Shown: one piece after another, positions 35,087 through 43,966 of the stretch
How positions within the stretch are numbered: position 1 is the first letter of the stretch
Layout: every line of letters starts with the position of its first letter
Assembly (NCBI GenBank): GCA_041389525.1
Contig: JAWKRR010000008.1
Location: forward strand, 1 to 64,000
Direction: 5' to 3'
DNA: 64,000 bases
Source: JACKFB01 sp041389525
Lineage (GTDB): Bacteria; Myxococcota_A; UBA9042; PHBI01; JACKFB01
Made by a program: the position numbers and the translations under genes
Notes under the pieces: model-generated
What the model saw: the letters and a program-made list of their open reading frames with translations, nothing else
The model's database searches: none
What the model was told of the DNA's origin: nothing

Positions 35087-37360
35087 CTACTCCTGCAATC
35101 CGAGGGATCGCTCGAGCCCGTGTCGCCACGCATCGAAGAGCGCGCTCACCGGGGAATCGACAAGGATTTGGCCGTGGTGGTCTGTGATCCGCAGCGCGTC
35201 GCCGCCGGTCAGGCCCAGGACGTCCAGGGGCGCTGAGTGGCGCGCCGCGATGGCCTGAACACGGGCCCGGTCGTCGGGCGCGTAGGCGATGAGGATGCGC
35301 GCGCCGTCCTCGCCGAAGAGGAGCTGGTCCAGCCGCGCCCGGGGCGTCGCCTTGATGGCCACGCCCACCTGGGGGTAGCCCGGCCCGCCGAAGCACATCT
35401 CGGCGAGCGCTATGCCAAGGCCGCCGTCGGAGAGGTCGTGGGCCGCCACGACGATCTCGCTTCTGACCAGCTCGCGACAGGCGTTTTGGACCGCGCGCTC
35501 GCGCGTGAAGTCGGGCTCCTCGGGCCGCCCCGCGCAGATGCCCTCGAGGTCCGAGAGCAGCACCGAGCCCGCCAGGGAGGCGCCCTCGGGGCCCTCGAGC
35601 ACACCCAGCAGCGCCAGCTCGAGATCGGACTGGGCAAAGGCGGTGCGGCCGACCTTGTGGACGTCCTCGACGAGGCCGACCACGCCGACCGAGGGCGTCG
35701 GCTTCACGGCCTGGTTGCCGGTCTCGTTGTAGAGCGAGACGTTGCCGGACACGACCGGGCAGGCCATCTCGGTGCAGGCCAGCGCCAAGCCGTCGATGGC
35801 CTGGACCAGCTCCCACATGATCTCGGGGCGCGTCGGGTTTCCGAAGTTGAGGCAGTCCGTCGTCCCCAGGGGCTCAGCGCCGACGCAGGCGAGGTTTCGG
35901 CAGCACTCGATGATGGCCAGGGCCGCGCCGCGGAAGGGGTCGAGGTAGCAGAGGCGCGGGTTGCAATCGACGGTCAGGGCGATGCCGCGGTCGCCGTCGG
36001 GCAGGCGGATGACGGCGGCGTCAGCGTCACCGGGGCGCCGGACGGTGCCGACGCGGACGCTGTGGTCATACTGGCGGTAAATCCACTGGCGCGACGCGAT
36101 GTTCGGCGTCGCCAGCATGGCGATGAGGCGGGCCGAGGCCTCAGCACCCGGCTTGGGGTCGACGACGCCCGCCATGGGGATGACCCAGCGCGACTCGAGG
36201 TCGGCCGGCGGGTGGTGAGGCCGGTCGTAGCGAGGTGCCAGCTCGGTGATCGGGTCCACCGGGATGTCGGCGACGGTCTCGCCGTGCCAGCGGACCACGA
36301 CGCGGCCGGTGTCGGTGACGCGGCCCACGACCACGGCGTCCAGGTCCCACTTGCGGAAGATCTCGGCGACCTCGTCCTCGCGCCCGTGCTTGGCGACCAG
36401 CAGCATGCGCTCCTGGCTCTCCGACAGCATCATCTCGTAGGGGTCGAGGTCTTTGGCGCGCTGCGGGACGGCGTCGAGGTCGAGCTCGAGCCCGGTCCCA
36501 GCGCGCGACGCCATCTCGAAGGACGAGGAGGTCAGCCCCGCCGCGCCCATGTCCTGGATGCCCACCACCAGATCGGTGGCGAAGAGCTCGAGGCAGGCCT
36601 CCAGCAGCAGCTTCTCGGTGAAGGGGTCGCCGACCTGCACGGTCGGGCGCTTCTGCTCGGAGCCCTCGTCGAAGGTGTCCGAGGCCATGGTCGCGCCGTG
36701 GATGCCGTCGCGGCCGGTCTTGGCACCCACGTAGATCACGGGGTTGCCGAGGCCGGTGGCGTACCCGCGGAAGATGCGGTCGGCGCGCAAGAGCCCGAGG
36801 TTGAAGGCGTTGACGAGGATGTTGCCGTCGTAGCTGGGGTCGAAGGTGACCTCGCCGCCGACGGTCGGCACGCCCATGCAGTTGCCGTAGCCGCCGATGC
36901 CGGCGACGACGCCCTTGACGAGGTAGGGCGTGCGCGGGTGGTCGGCGCGGCCGAAGCGGAGCGAGTTCAGGCTGGCGATGGGGCGGGCGCCCATGGTGAA
37001 GACGTCGCGCATGATGCCGCCGACGCCGGTCGCCGCGCCCTGGTAGGGCTCGATGAAGCTCGGGTGGTTGTGCGACTCCATCTTGAAGGCGACCGCCCAG
37101 CCCCCGCCGACGTCGACGACGCCTGCGTTCTCGCCGGGTCCCTGCAGCACGCGCGGGCCGGTGGTGGGCAGGCGGCCCAGGTGGGCGCGCGAGCTCTTGT
37201 ACGAGCAGTGCTCCGACCACATCACCGAGAAGATGCCGAGCTCGGTCAGGGTCGGCTCGCGGCCCAGGACCTCGAGCACGCGGCCGTACTCGTCGGGGGT
37301 CAGGCCGTGATCGGCCACCAGGGCGTCGGTGATGGGCACGTGGTTCTGGTAGCCCTTCAT
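35087..37360 (-). CDS. purL: phosphoribosylformylglycinamidine synthase, small-type PurL
   Basis: Synthetase subunit converting FGAR to FGAM with ATP and ammonia from PurQ. The 757-residue length is that of small PurL, which needs PurS and PurQ, both encoded upstream. Motifs include ELGIFSVMWSEHCSYKSS near 40, KMESHNHPSFIEPYQGAATGVGGI near 91, GDPFTEKLLLEACLELF near 245 and QDMGAAGLTSSSFEMASR near 266, the second-domain segment DCLNFGNP, and VVAAHDLSDGGLGIALAEM near 635. The ATG overlaps the purQ stop by four bases (ATGA), so the two are translationally coupled. Confidence 0.95.
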   Translation of the reverse strand: MKGYQNHVPITDALVADHGLTPDEYGRVLEVLGREPTLTELGIFSVMWSEHCSYKSSRAHLGRLPTTGPRVLQGPGENAGVVDVGGGWAVAFKMESHNHPSFIEPYQGAATGVGGIMRDVFTMGARPIASLNSLRFGRADHPRTPYLVKGVVAGIGGYGNCMGVPTVGGEVTFDPSYDGNILVNAFNLGLLRADRIFRGYATGLGNPVIYVGAKTGRDGIHGATMASDTFDEGSEQKRPTVQVGDPFTEKLLLEACLELFATDLVVGIQDMGAAGLTSSSFEMASRAGTGLELDLDAVPQRAKDLDPYEMMLSESQERMLLVAKHGREDEVAEIFRKWDLDAVVVGRVTDTGRVVVRWHGETVADIPVDPITELAPRYDRPHHPPADLESRWVIPMAGVVDPKPGAEASARLIAMLATPNIASRQWIYRQYDHSVRVGTVRRPGDADAAVIRLPDGDRGIALTVDCNPRLCYLDPFRGAALAIIECCRNLACVGAEPLGTTDCLNFGNPTRPEIMWELVQAIDGLALACTEMACPVVSGNVSLYNETGNQAVKPTPSVGVVGLVEDVHKVGRTAFAQSDLELALLGVLEGPEGASLAGSVLLSDLEGICAGRPEEPDFTRERAVQNACRELVRSEIVVAAHDLSDGGLGIALAEMCFGGPGYPQVGVAIKATPRARLDQLLFGEDGARILIAYAPDDRARVQAIAARHSAPLDVLGLTGGDALRITDHHGQILVDSPVSALFDAWRHGLERSLGLQE

Positions 37361-38076
37361 CGCGCGCCCTCCGCCTGGTGCAATAGGCCCTCGAAGAGCA
37401 GGCGCCCGTCGGTGTTGGCGCCGCCGTGGGCCGGCCCGCCGACCAGGGGCTCCGCGGCGCGCTCGGGGTGCGGCATCATCCCGAAGACGTTGCCGCGGGC
37501 GTTCATGATGCCGGCGATGGCGGCCAGCGACCCGTTGATGCCGGCGGTCTGGCCGACCGAGTCGTCGTCTTCCAGGTAGCGGAAGAGCACCTGCCCCTCC
37601 CCTTCAAGGCGGCTGAGCCCGTCCTTGTCGATGTGGTAGCGGCCCTCGCCGTGGGCGACCGGCATGGTCAGGACGTGGCGGCCGCCGGTGGTGCGGGTCA
37701 GCGCTGAGCGGGTGTGCTCGACCTTCAGTCGCACGTCCTGGCAGATGAAGTGCTGGTCGCGGTTGCGCAGCAGCGCACCCGGCAGCAGGCCCGCCTCGGT
37801 GAGGATCTGAAAGCCGTTGCAGATGCCGAAGACCAGCTTGCCCCGCTCGGCGTGGGCGGCGACGGCCTCCATGATCGGCGCGAAGCGGGCGATGGCGCCG
37901 GCACGCAGCGCGTCGCCGTAGCTGAAGCCGCCGGGCAGCACCACCAAATCCACAGGCGGCAGCTCGCGTTCCTTGTGCCAGACGAAGCGCGCGTCGACCC
38001 CGAGGACGTCGCGCAGCACGTGGAGGCAGTCATGATCGCAGTTCGAGCCGGGCAGAACGACGACCGCTGCTTTCAT
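37357..38076 (-). CDS. purQ: phosphoribosylformylglycinamidine synthase glutaminase subunit
   Basis: Class I glutamine amidotransferase that feeds ammonia to PurL. The product is 239 residues. It starts KAAVVVLPGSNCDHD, and has the oxyanion segment VVLPGGFSYGDALRAGAIA, the nucleophile elbow FGICNGFQIL (Cys near residue 85), and the His/Glu pair in MMPHPERA near 205. The ATG at 38076 overlaps the purS stop (ATGA); the longer open frame upstream is antisense-like. Order and overlaps fit a co-translated PurS-PurQ-PurL complex. Confidence 0.95.
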   Translation of the reverse strand: MKAAVVVLPGSNCDHDCLHVLRDVLGVDARFVWHKERELPPVDLVVLPGGFSYGDALRAGAIARFAPIMEAVAAHAERGKLVFGICNGFQILTEAGLLPGALLRNRDQHFICQDVRLKVEHTRSALTRTTGGRHVLTMPVAHGEGRYHIDKDGLSRLEGEGQVLFRYLEDDDSVGQTAGINGSLAAIAGIMNARGNVFGMMPHPERAAEPLVGGPAHGGANTDGRLLFEGLLHQAEGAR

Positions 38077-38336
38077 CGGTCGTCCCCGAGGGCGTCCAGC
38101 TCGAAGCGGAAGTCCTCGACGACGGTGTTGGCGAGCAGGCGCTCGCACATCGCCGTCACGCGGGTCTGAGCGGCGGCGCGATCGTCGCCGGCCAGCCGCA
38201 CTTCCAGGTAGCGTCCGATGCGCACGTCGGTGACTTCTTCGAAGCCCAGGCTGTGCAGACCGTGAGTCACGGCGCCGCCTTGGGGGTCGAGCACGTCAGC
38301 GCGCGGGGTCACGTAGATGCGGGCCAAAAACGCCAT
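38073..38336 (-). CDS. purS: phosphoribosylformylglycinamidine synthase subunit PurS
   Basis: An 87-residue accessory subunit that bridges PurQ and PurL and lets ammonia pass between them. The sequence LARIYVTPRADVLDPQGGAVTHGLHSLGF followed by VTDVRIGRYLEVRL matches the family pattern (conserved D-P-Q-G), and the size is typical. It starts the purSQLF run. Its ATG at 38336 lies 27 bases after the stop of an upstream lipoprotein gene in the same direction, so the purine genes may be transcribed with it, or from a promoter inside it. Confidence 0.93.
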   Translation of the reverse strand: MAFLARIYVTPRADVLDPQGGAVTHGLHSLGFEEVTDVRIGRYLEVRLAGDDRAAAQTRVTAMCERLLANTVVEDFRFELDALGDDR

Positions 38337-38363
38337 CTTCGCCTCCTCCGCGTCGAGGCCCGG

Positions 38364-39386
38364 TCAGGGCGCGGTCCCTATAGCAGACCGGGCGAGGTGC
38401 CGGTAGCGAGAAGCACGGAGCGGCTCGTTCGCGGTGACATCGCGCTGGGGCGGGACCTCCCAATAGCGCTCCTCGCGCGGGTCTCCGCGGCGGCGGCGCT
38501 CGGGGCGCGGGGCGCGGGGCTCCATCAGCGTGTGGTCTGGGACGGTGATGGCCAGGTCGATGGCCAGCGCGCTGAGGCCTGCCAAGGGGATGCCGGCGCG
38601 GGTGGCGGGGCGGCCGGGGGTGGCGGCGCTGGGGAGGAGCTGCCAGGCGCGATCGAGGCGATCGAGGTCGCCGGGGCCGGCGCCGCGGCGGGGAGATGGG
38701 TCGGCCTCGAGGGCGACGAGCCTGTGCGAATTGGCACAGGGTGCGGCGGCCGGGGTGAGGGTGACGGGGACGCGCAGGGCGAGGGCGAGGTGGCCGCCGG
38801 CGCTGCGGGTGGCGGCTTCGAGGGCGGCGAGGCCGGCGCCGGTGGTGGTGCGGGGCGGCGGGGCCTCGAAGAGCGCGGCGGCGCCGACGCGGGCGCGGCC
38901 GACCGGGCTGGCGTCGGGGTCAGCGGGGGGCAGGGTCGCGACGAAGAGCTCCAGGGCGATGACGTCGCGGGCGGCCAGGGGGGCGGTTTGGGGATCGCCC
39001 ATTATAATGGTTGCGCGCGCAGGATCGGCGCCGGGCGGGATCGGGCGCGAGCCATCGCCGGGGGTCGGCGGGCCCAGGGGGATCGTGGTGAAAGCGCCGT
39101 CTGCGTGGCGGGCGCGGACGACGAGCTGCAGGCCGCGGCCGGGGCTGGCGTCGGGCAGCGCGCCGGAGAACCACGCGGGGGTGAGCTGAAGCTCTGCGTT
39201 GGCGGGCACGCGCAGGGCGTCGAGGGGCAGCAGCCGAGTGCCCGCGGGAGCGACCGCCGCCTCAAAGAGCGTGGCCGCACCGACGAAAAAGCCGGCATCG
39301 GGGCGCGGCTCCGAGCAGGCGCCGAGCGCGAGCGGGGCGAGGAGCGCGAGGAGATATGTCGCCGGCCGCTGCATCAGGGGTCGCAT
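38364..39386 (-). CDS. hypothetical lipoprotein
   Basis: A 340-residue predicted lipoprotein of unknown function. The signal peptide is short and clear (YLLALLAPLALGAC, cysteine at about residue 19) followed by SEPRPDAG. The mature part is rich in Ala, Pro and Arg with predicted beta strands (TLFEAAVAPAG, LQLTPAWFSGALPD, HLALALRVPVTLTP) and repeats a theme of a small beta domain (FFVGAATLFEA and RARVGAAALFEA). No catalytic motif is seen. The start is ATG at 39386 or, 12 bases in, ATG at 39374; neither has a strong ribosome site. It is upstream of purS by 27 bases and divergent from a CoA-transferase gene. Confidence 0.65.
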   Translation of the reverse strand: MRPLMQRPATYLLALLAPLALGACSEPRPDAGFFVGAATLFEAAVAPAGTRLLPLDALRVPANAELQLTPAWFSGALPDASPGRGLQLVVRARHADGAFTTIPLGPPTPGDGSRPIPPGADPARATIIMGDPQTAPLAARDVIALELFVATLPPADPDASPVGRARVGAAALFEAPPPRTTTGAGLAALEAATRSAGGHLALALRVPVTLTPAAAPCANSHRLVALEADPSPRRGAGPGDLDRLDRAWQLLPSAATPGRPATRAGIPLAGLSALAIDLAITVPDHTLMEPRAPRPERRRRGDPREERYWEVPPQRDVTANEPLRASRYRHLARSAIGTAP

Positions 39387-39537
39387 GGTGCCAGAGCGGG
39401 CCGGGCGCCGGAAGGGACACGGCGCGGGCGAGCGCACCGGGGTTGTGCGCATGGAGGGGCCGGTCACGCCGCACGCCGCCGAGAGCGGGCTTGACGCCGA
39501 GCGACTCGGGTGGTCAGCCTCGCCTCGTCTGGTGCAC

Positions 39538-39542
39538 GGAGG
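39538..39542 (+). promoter_or_regulatory. ribosome binding site deciding the CoA-transferase start
   Basis: GGAGG six bases before the GTG at 39549. A GTG 13 codons earlier has no such site, so the shorter protein is preferred. Confidence 0.6.
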
Positions 39543-39548
39543 CGCGCG

Positions 39549-40853
39549 GTGGTTCTCGATCCTGGTTGGCGGTCTCGCGCCGTGTCCGCTGACGACGTGG
39601 TGCGGCATATCCAAAGCGGCGACCGGGCCTTCATCCACGGGGCCTGCGCGACGCCGACGCCGCTGCTGGAGGCCATCGCGCGGCGCGGGGATCTCGAGCG
39701 GTTGTCGCTCTATCACCTGCACCTCTCCGGGCCCTGCCCCACCGTGGATATCGAGCACGCGGGGCGTATCCGTGCCAACGCGCTCTTCGCGGGGCCGACG
39801 CTGCGCGCGCCGATCGCCGAGGGACGGGCCGACTTCATCCCGGTCTTTCTGTCCGATATCCCGAGGCTCTTCACCAGCCGGCGCATCCCGCTGGACGTGG
39901 CGGTGCTGCAGCTGTCGCCCCCTGACAAGCACGGCCTCTGCACTCTGGGGACCAGCGTCGACGCCGCCCTCGCCGCGTCGCAGACCGCGGGCGTGGTCCT
40001 GGCCGAGATCAACGCCCAGATGCCGCGCAGCCACGGGAACTCGACGGTGCCGCTGTCGCGCGTGACGGCCTTCACGCTGAGCGACCGGCCGCTGCACGAG
40101 CACCCGCTGCCCAAGCTCACCGACGTCGAGGCGCGCATCGGCCAGCAGATCGCCGCGCTCATCCCTGACGGCGCGACGCTTCAGATGGGCATCGGCGGCA
40201 TCCCCGACGCGGTGCTGGCGCGGCTCGGCGACCACCACGACCTGGGCGTCCACACCGAGATGTTCTCCGACGGCCTCATCGATCTGGTCGAGGCCGGGGT
40301 GATCACGAACGCGAAGAAGCGAGTGCACGCCGGGCGGATCGTGACGTCCTTCGTCGCTGGCACCAAGCGGCTCTTCGACTTCGTCGACGACAACCCGGTC
40401 ATCGAGTTTCACCCCTGCGACCGCACCAACGACACGGCGCTGATCCGCAAGAACCAGTCCGTGGCCGCCATCAACAGCGCCATCGAGGTGGACCTGTCGG
40501 GGCAGGTCTGCGCGGACTCCATGGGCCACCGGATCTTCTCGGGCATCGGCGGCCAGATGGACTTCATCCGCGGCGCGGCGCTGTCCGAAGGCGGCCTGCC
40601 CATCGTCGCCCTCCCGTCCACCGCGGCGGGCGGGACCGTGTCGCGGATCACCGCCGAGCTAAAGCCGGGCGCAGGCGTGGTGACGACGCGCGGCCACGTG
40701 CACTGGGTGGTCACCGAGCACGGCGCGGTCGACCTCCACGGCAAGACCCTGCGCGAGCGCGGCGAGGCGCTGATCTCCATCGCCCACCCGGACTTCCGTG
40801 CGGATCTACGACGCCAGCTCGCCGCCATCCGCCACTTCGATCTCGGCGGCTGA
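39549..40853 (+). CDS. acetyl-CoA hydrolase/CoA-transferase family protein
   Basis: Enzyme of the Cat1/4-hydroxybutyrate CoA-transferase family, which moves CoA between acetyl-CoA or a related donor and a carboxylic acid. The 434-residue length is typical. It shows DRAFIHGACATPTPLLEA near 25, LQMGIGGIPDAVL near 211, and VHTEMFSDG near 234, where E237 is the glutamate that forms the glutamyl-CoA intermediate. The C-terminal AAGGTVSRITAEL and VVTTRGHVHWVVTEHGAVDL are family hallmarks. The GTG start is chosen by its ribosome site. Substrates cannot be fixed from sequence; butyrate, 4-hydroxybutyrate, propionate or succinate are all possible. Confidence 0.85.
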   Translation: MVLDPGWRSRAVSADDVVRHIQSGDRAFIHGACATPTPLLEAIARRGDLERLSLYHLHLSGPCPTVDIEHAGRIRANALFAGPTLRAPIAEGRADFIPVFLSDIPRLFTSRRIPLDVAVLQLSPPDKHGLCTLGTSVDAALAASQTAGVVLAEINAQMPRSHGNSTVPLSRVTAFTLSDRPLHEHPLPKLTDVEARIGQQIAALIPDGATLQMGIGGIPDAVLARLGDHHDLGVHTEMFSDGLIDLVEAGVITNAKKRVHAGRIVTSFVAGTKRLFDFVDDNPVIEFHPCDRTNDTALIRKNQSVAAINSAIEVDLSGQVCADSMGHRIFSGIGGQMDFIRGAALSEGGLPIVALPSTAAGGTVSRITAELKPGAGVVTTRGHVHWVVTEHGAVDLHGKTLRERGEALISIAHPDFRADLRRQLAAIRHFDLGG

Positions 40854-40868
40854 GCCGGCGCACCGCGG

Positions 40869-43238
40869 TCAGAAGAAGTGCAGCCCGAAGCCAAAGCGCA
40901 GGTCGTAGCGCCGCCTGCCGAAGTCCGGGCGCTCGGGGTACTGCTCGAAGGTGATCTGGAACCGGAAGCGCTCCAGGAGGCTGGCCGCGGCGTAGACCTG
41001 GAGCACCGCCTGGCTGCAGAACCGGTTGTCGCCGCGAGCCCGTGAGTCGGTGCAGCCGCGGGCGTGAAAGCGGTCGCCGGTGCCAAGCTGGTAGCCGCCC
41101 CGGACGCCGAGCATCGGCTGGATAAACGGGGTCGTGATGAAGAGCAGCTCGAACTCAGGCCCCGCGGAGAGCGACATCGCCACCTGCTCCGCGTCGGGAG
41201 TCAGCAGCGAGCGCAGGCCGCGGAGGCTGAAGGCGGCGTTGAAGCGGAACCAGCTTCGATTCCACTCGAAGGGCAGAAAGCTCACGCCGGCCTCGATGCC
41301 GTTCCCGAGCGTGGCGTAGGCCCAGTCTTTGGGGGGTTCGTAGGCGACCACGTTCACCGCCGCGCGGCCCGCGGTGAGCAGCAGGCTGCCCTCGACGCCC
41401 GAGGGCTGAGCGTCGGCCAGAGCGTTGAGCACGGTCAGCAGGCGGCGACGCAGCTTCACGGCGCCGAAGCGGGCTTGGGCGCGAGTCAGGTGGAGATCGA
41501 CGAAGTGGAAGCGGTAGGCGGCCAGTAGCCGCATGCTGTAGTGGAGGGTCGACTCGTCGTCGCGCTGCCGCCACGCGTCGGGGGCCAGGGGCGGCACGCC
41601 GTCCACGTGGGGTGGGACCTCGCCGTCGATGGCGCGCTGGCAATGGTAGTGCGGCGTCTCGAGCGCGCGCGCGGGCCCCTTGCCGCTGGCGCAGATCGAG
41701 TAGAGGTGGTCCAGAGAGAGCTGCAGCAGGATGCGGAAGTCCTTGAGCTCGTCGCCGGCGCACCCGCGACGCAGCCCGGCCGCGTCGGGCTCGTACCAGC
41801 CCACCATGCAGGCGAAGGGACGCCAGCCCTCCGGCACGTCGAGCGCGCTGTCGGCAAACCACGGCCGAACCGTGCGCGGATCCGCGTCGCGGCTGCTCAG
41901 CACCACGTCGCGCCACGCGTCGTACATGCCCAGGTAGAAGTCGAAGCGGCGGACCTCGCGCTCGAAGAAGCCGAAGAAGGCGAGGATCAGCGCGCTGGGC
42001 GTGGGGAAGTTCCGCGCCGAGCTGTGCACGGTGGTCTCGCCGCCGCTTCGCCGCTCGACCATCGCGTAGAGCTCTTTGCCGCGGGCGGTGGCCACGAAGG
42101 AGGCGACGAGGCGCATCACGGTGCGGACCAAGCTCGCGCTCTCTGCGTCCTCAGCCGCCGCGCGCTCGGGATAGGCGGCCGTGTCCGGGTCGATGTAGGT
42201 GAAGTTGACCCGGTTGGAGGGCGGCGGCGCCCCGTGGTTGCGGTCGCCCAGCGCGGGCGCGTCCTTGCCTCGCGCGGCGACCAGATAGCGGCGGACGATG
42301 CGCTCGGCGAGGCCCAGCGGGCTGTTGTCGAAGACGCCGCCGTCGACGAAGAGGTCGAAGCTGTCGGCGGACTCGCAGGTCTGCCGCGCCGGGGCGTCGG
42401 GGTCACCGTCGGGATCGCGGCTCATGCAGTAGTAGAGGGGCTGCGGCGCGAAGGCCAAGGGGAAGGCCGCCGACGCAAAGATCAGGTCGCGCACCTCATC
42501 GAACCCGCTCCGCTCGGGCGCACCGTCTTCGCGAAAGGGGAGCAGCGGGTGCGGGACCGGGTCGTCGGTGTCCACGACGTTGTTCAGCAGGGGCGGCTGA
42601 CCGGCGCCGCGGCTGCGGAGGCGGAAGACGAACTTCTCCTCTTGGCGGGGGATGCTGAGGCCGCCCGGCGCGCTGAAGGGCAGCGGGTCCAGTCGCGTCA
42701 CCGCCACACCGACGATGACGTCGCAGGGTTCGCTCAGCCCGCCGTCCCACACGGTGCGCAGCCGCTCGGCCCCCTCGAGCAGCGCGCGGCGGGAGAAGGC
42801 GCTCACCGCGGTGACCTCGTCAGGACGGAAAAGCTGCGAGTAGCCAAGGGGCATCCAGGTCTGCCAGCCCAGGCTCTCACGCGGGTCGTCCTGGGGCGGC
42901 AGACACGCTGACATCGCCGCGATGACGCCGTTGATGCTGCCGGCGGAGGCGCCGGTGACCACGCGGAGCCGAGCGCGCTCGGGGTGACGGGCGAACCACT
43001 CGGAGGTCAGGTAGAGAAATCCTGCTTGGTAGACGCCCAGGGAGACGCCGCCGCTGACGGTGAGGACCTGGGCGACCGCGCCGGCGGGACGGGGCGGGGG
43101 TTCGGCGCGCGCGGTGGGGGCTGGCTGGATCTCGGGCTGCTGACCCTCGGGCGGCCGGTCGTCCGGCGGCGTCGCGCGGGCACGCGGAGCGAAGCCGAGG
43201 CAGGTCACAGCCGTGAGGACCGCAGCCATCCAGCGCAT
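40869..43238 (-). CDS. secreted patatin-like phospholipase with probable C-terminal outer membrane barrel
   Basis: A 789-residue protein with a signal peptide (MAAVLTAVTCLGFAPRARA), a Pro-rich linker, and a patatin hydrolase domain: oxyanion loop SGGVSLGVYQAG near 62, nucleophile GASAG with S98, and the DGG partner at 299-301 (D299). Together these form the Ser-Asp dyad of lipid acyl hydrolases. After a helical middle part, residues about 590-789 alternate polar and hydrophobic positions and end RFGFGLHFF, a terminal aromatic as in outer membrane barrels. The arrangement recalls PlpD-type type Vd autotransporters, although the middle region is much longer and no POTRA domain was identified. 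The ATG at 43238 is chosen for the signal peptide. A small lipoprotein gene ends 26 bases upstream. Confidence 0.78.
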   Translation of the reverse strand: MRWMAAVLTAVTCLGFAPRARATPPDDRPPEGQQPEIQPAPTARAEPPPRPAGAVAQVLTVSGGVSLGVYQAGFLYLTSEWFARHPERARLRVVTGASAGSINGVIAAMSACLPPQDDPRESLGWQTWMPLGYSQLFRPDEVTAVSAFSRRALLEGAERLRTVWDGGLSEPCDVIVGVAVTRLDPLPFSAPGGLSIPRQEEKFVFRLRSRGAGQPPLLNNVVDTDDPVPHPLLPFREDGAPERSGFDEVRDLIFASAAFPLAFAPQPLYYCMSRDPDGDPDAPARQTCESADSFDLFVDGGVFDNSPLGLAERIVRRYLVAARGKDAPALGDRNHGAPPPSNRVNFTYIDPDTAAYPERAAAEDAESASLVRTVMRLVASFVATARGKELYAMVERRSGGETTVHSSARNFPTPSALILAFFGFFEREVRRFDFYLGMYDAWRDVVLSSRDADPRTVRPWFADSALDVPEGWRPFACMVGWYEPDAAGLRRGCAGDELKDFRILLQLSLDHLYSICASGKGPARALETPHYHCQRAIDGEVPPHVDGVPPLAPDAWRQRDDESTLHYSMRLLAAYRFHFVDLHLTRAQARFGAVKLRRRLLTVLNALADAQPSGVEGSLLLTAGRAAVNVVAYEPPKDWAYATLGNGIEAGVSFLPFEWNRSWFRFNAAFSLRGLRSLLTPDAEQVAMSLSAGPEFELLFITTPFIQPMLGVRGGYQLGTGDRFHARGCTDSRARGDNRFCSQAVLQVYAAASLLERFRFQITFEQYPERPDFGRRRYDLRFGFGLHFF

Positions 43239-43264
43239 TCGATCAGGGCGCCGTCCTGCAGCGC

Positions 43265-43918
43265 TCAGCGCGCACACCCCGCGGGGAGCGGCTCTTGGGA
43301 GGCCAAGGTGCTGGCGAGGTCGGGGGGCGCGGCGAAGACGGTGAAGCCGCCGCTGACGGTGCCCAGCCACGCAGATCCCCCGTAGCCCTCGGGGTGGCGG
43401 TGGGCGCGGATGATGACGACGTCATCGGCGGCGACCGGCACCGGGCCGCCCGAGCGGGTGAATGGCTGTTCACTCACGTGGCTGTGGGTGAGGACGCGGC
43501 GGTACCTGAGGGTGCCGTCCAGCGCCAGCACCTCCCACCAGTCCGCGTAGCCGTCGCAGCCGGTGTCGCCGCTCTGGACGGTGACGGCGAAGGTGTAGGC
43601 GCCCGGATCCCCGGTGATCGCGACGTCGGTGACGTCGGCGCGGACATCGCCGCCCCCTGCGCTCGGGACGCTCGGCTCGCCGTCGAAGGCGGTCTCGATC
43701 TCGACCTGGCAGACGCCCTCGTCGTTGAAGGCGCCGCCGAGGGAGACACAGACCTCGCGGGCGTCGTCGTTGGGGCCCTGGGACGCGCCGTCCCTGGGGA
43801 GGGCGACGTCGGCAAGGCTGCCGCCGCCGCCGTCGTAGCCGATGGGATGGGGGGTCGGGTTGGAGCCGCAGCCGGCGGTGAGGCTGGCAGTGGCCAGGGC
43901 GATGAGGAGCGCGCGCAT
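43265..43918 (-). CDS. hypothetical lipoprotein
   Basis: A 217-residue predicted lipoprotein: the signal peptide ALLIALATASLTAGC has a good lipobox with the cysteine at 17. A Gly/Pro/Asp-rich linker follows, then a single domain with predicted strands (VTDVAITGDPGAYTFAVTVQS, GCDGYADWWEVLALDGTLRYRRVLTHSH, VVIIRAHRHPEGYGGSAWLG) and two cysteine pairs (VCVSLGGAFNDEGVC, and GCDG with PAGC). The pattern resembles secreted beta-sandwich proteins common in myxobacteria, with no assigned role. It lies 26 bases upstream of the patatin gene in the same direction, so they may be co-expressed. Confidence 0.7.
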   Translation of the reverse strand: MRALLIALATASLTAGCGSNPTPHPIGYDGGGGSLADVALPRDGASQGPNDDAREVCVSLGGAFNDEGVCQVEIETAFDGEPSVPSAGGGDVRADVTDVAITGDPGAYTFAVTVQSGDTGCDGYADWWEVLALDGTLRYRRVLTHSHVSEQPFTRSGGPVPVAADDVVIIRAHRHPEGYGGSAWLGTVSGGFTVFAAPPDLASTLASQEPLPAGCAR

Positions 43919-43966
43919 GGGAGCAGGCTACGCGCTTGGGCACGTCGCTGAAAGAGCGCCCGAGGG

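Noticed and set aside
35237..37579. 780-codon plus-strand open frame opposite purL and purQ
   Set aside because: The minus strand encodes complete, motif-perfect PurL and PurQ; the plus-strand translation has no recognisable features.
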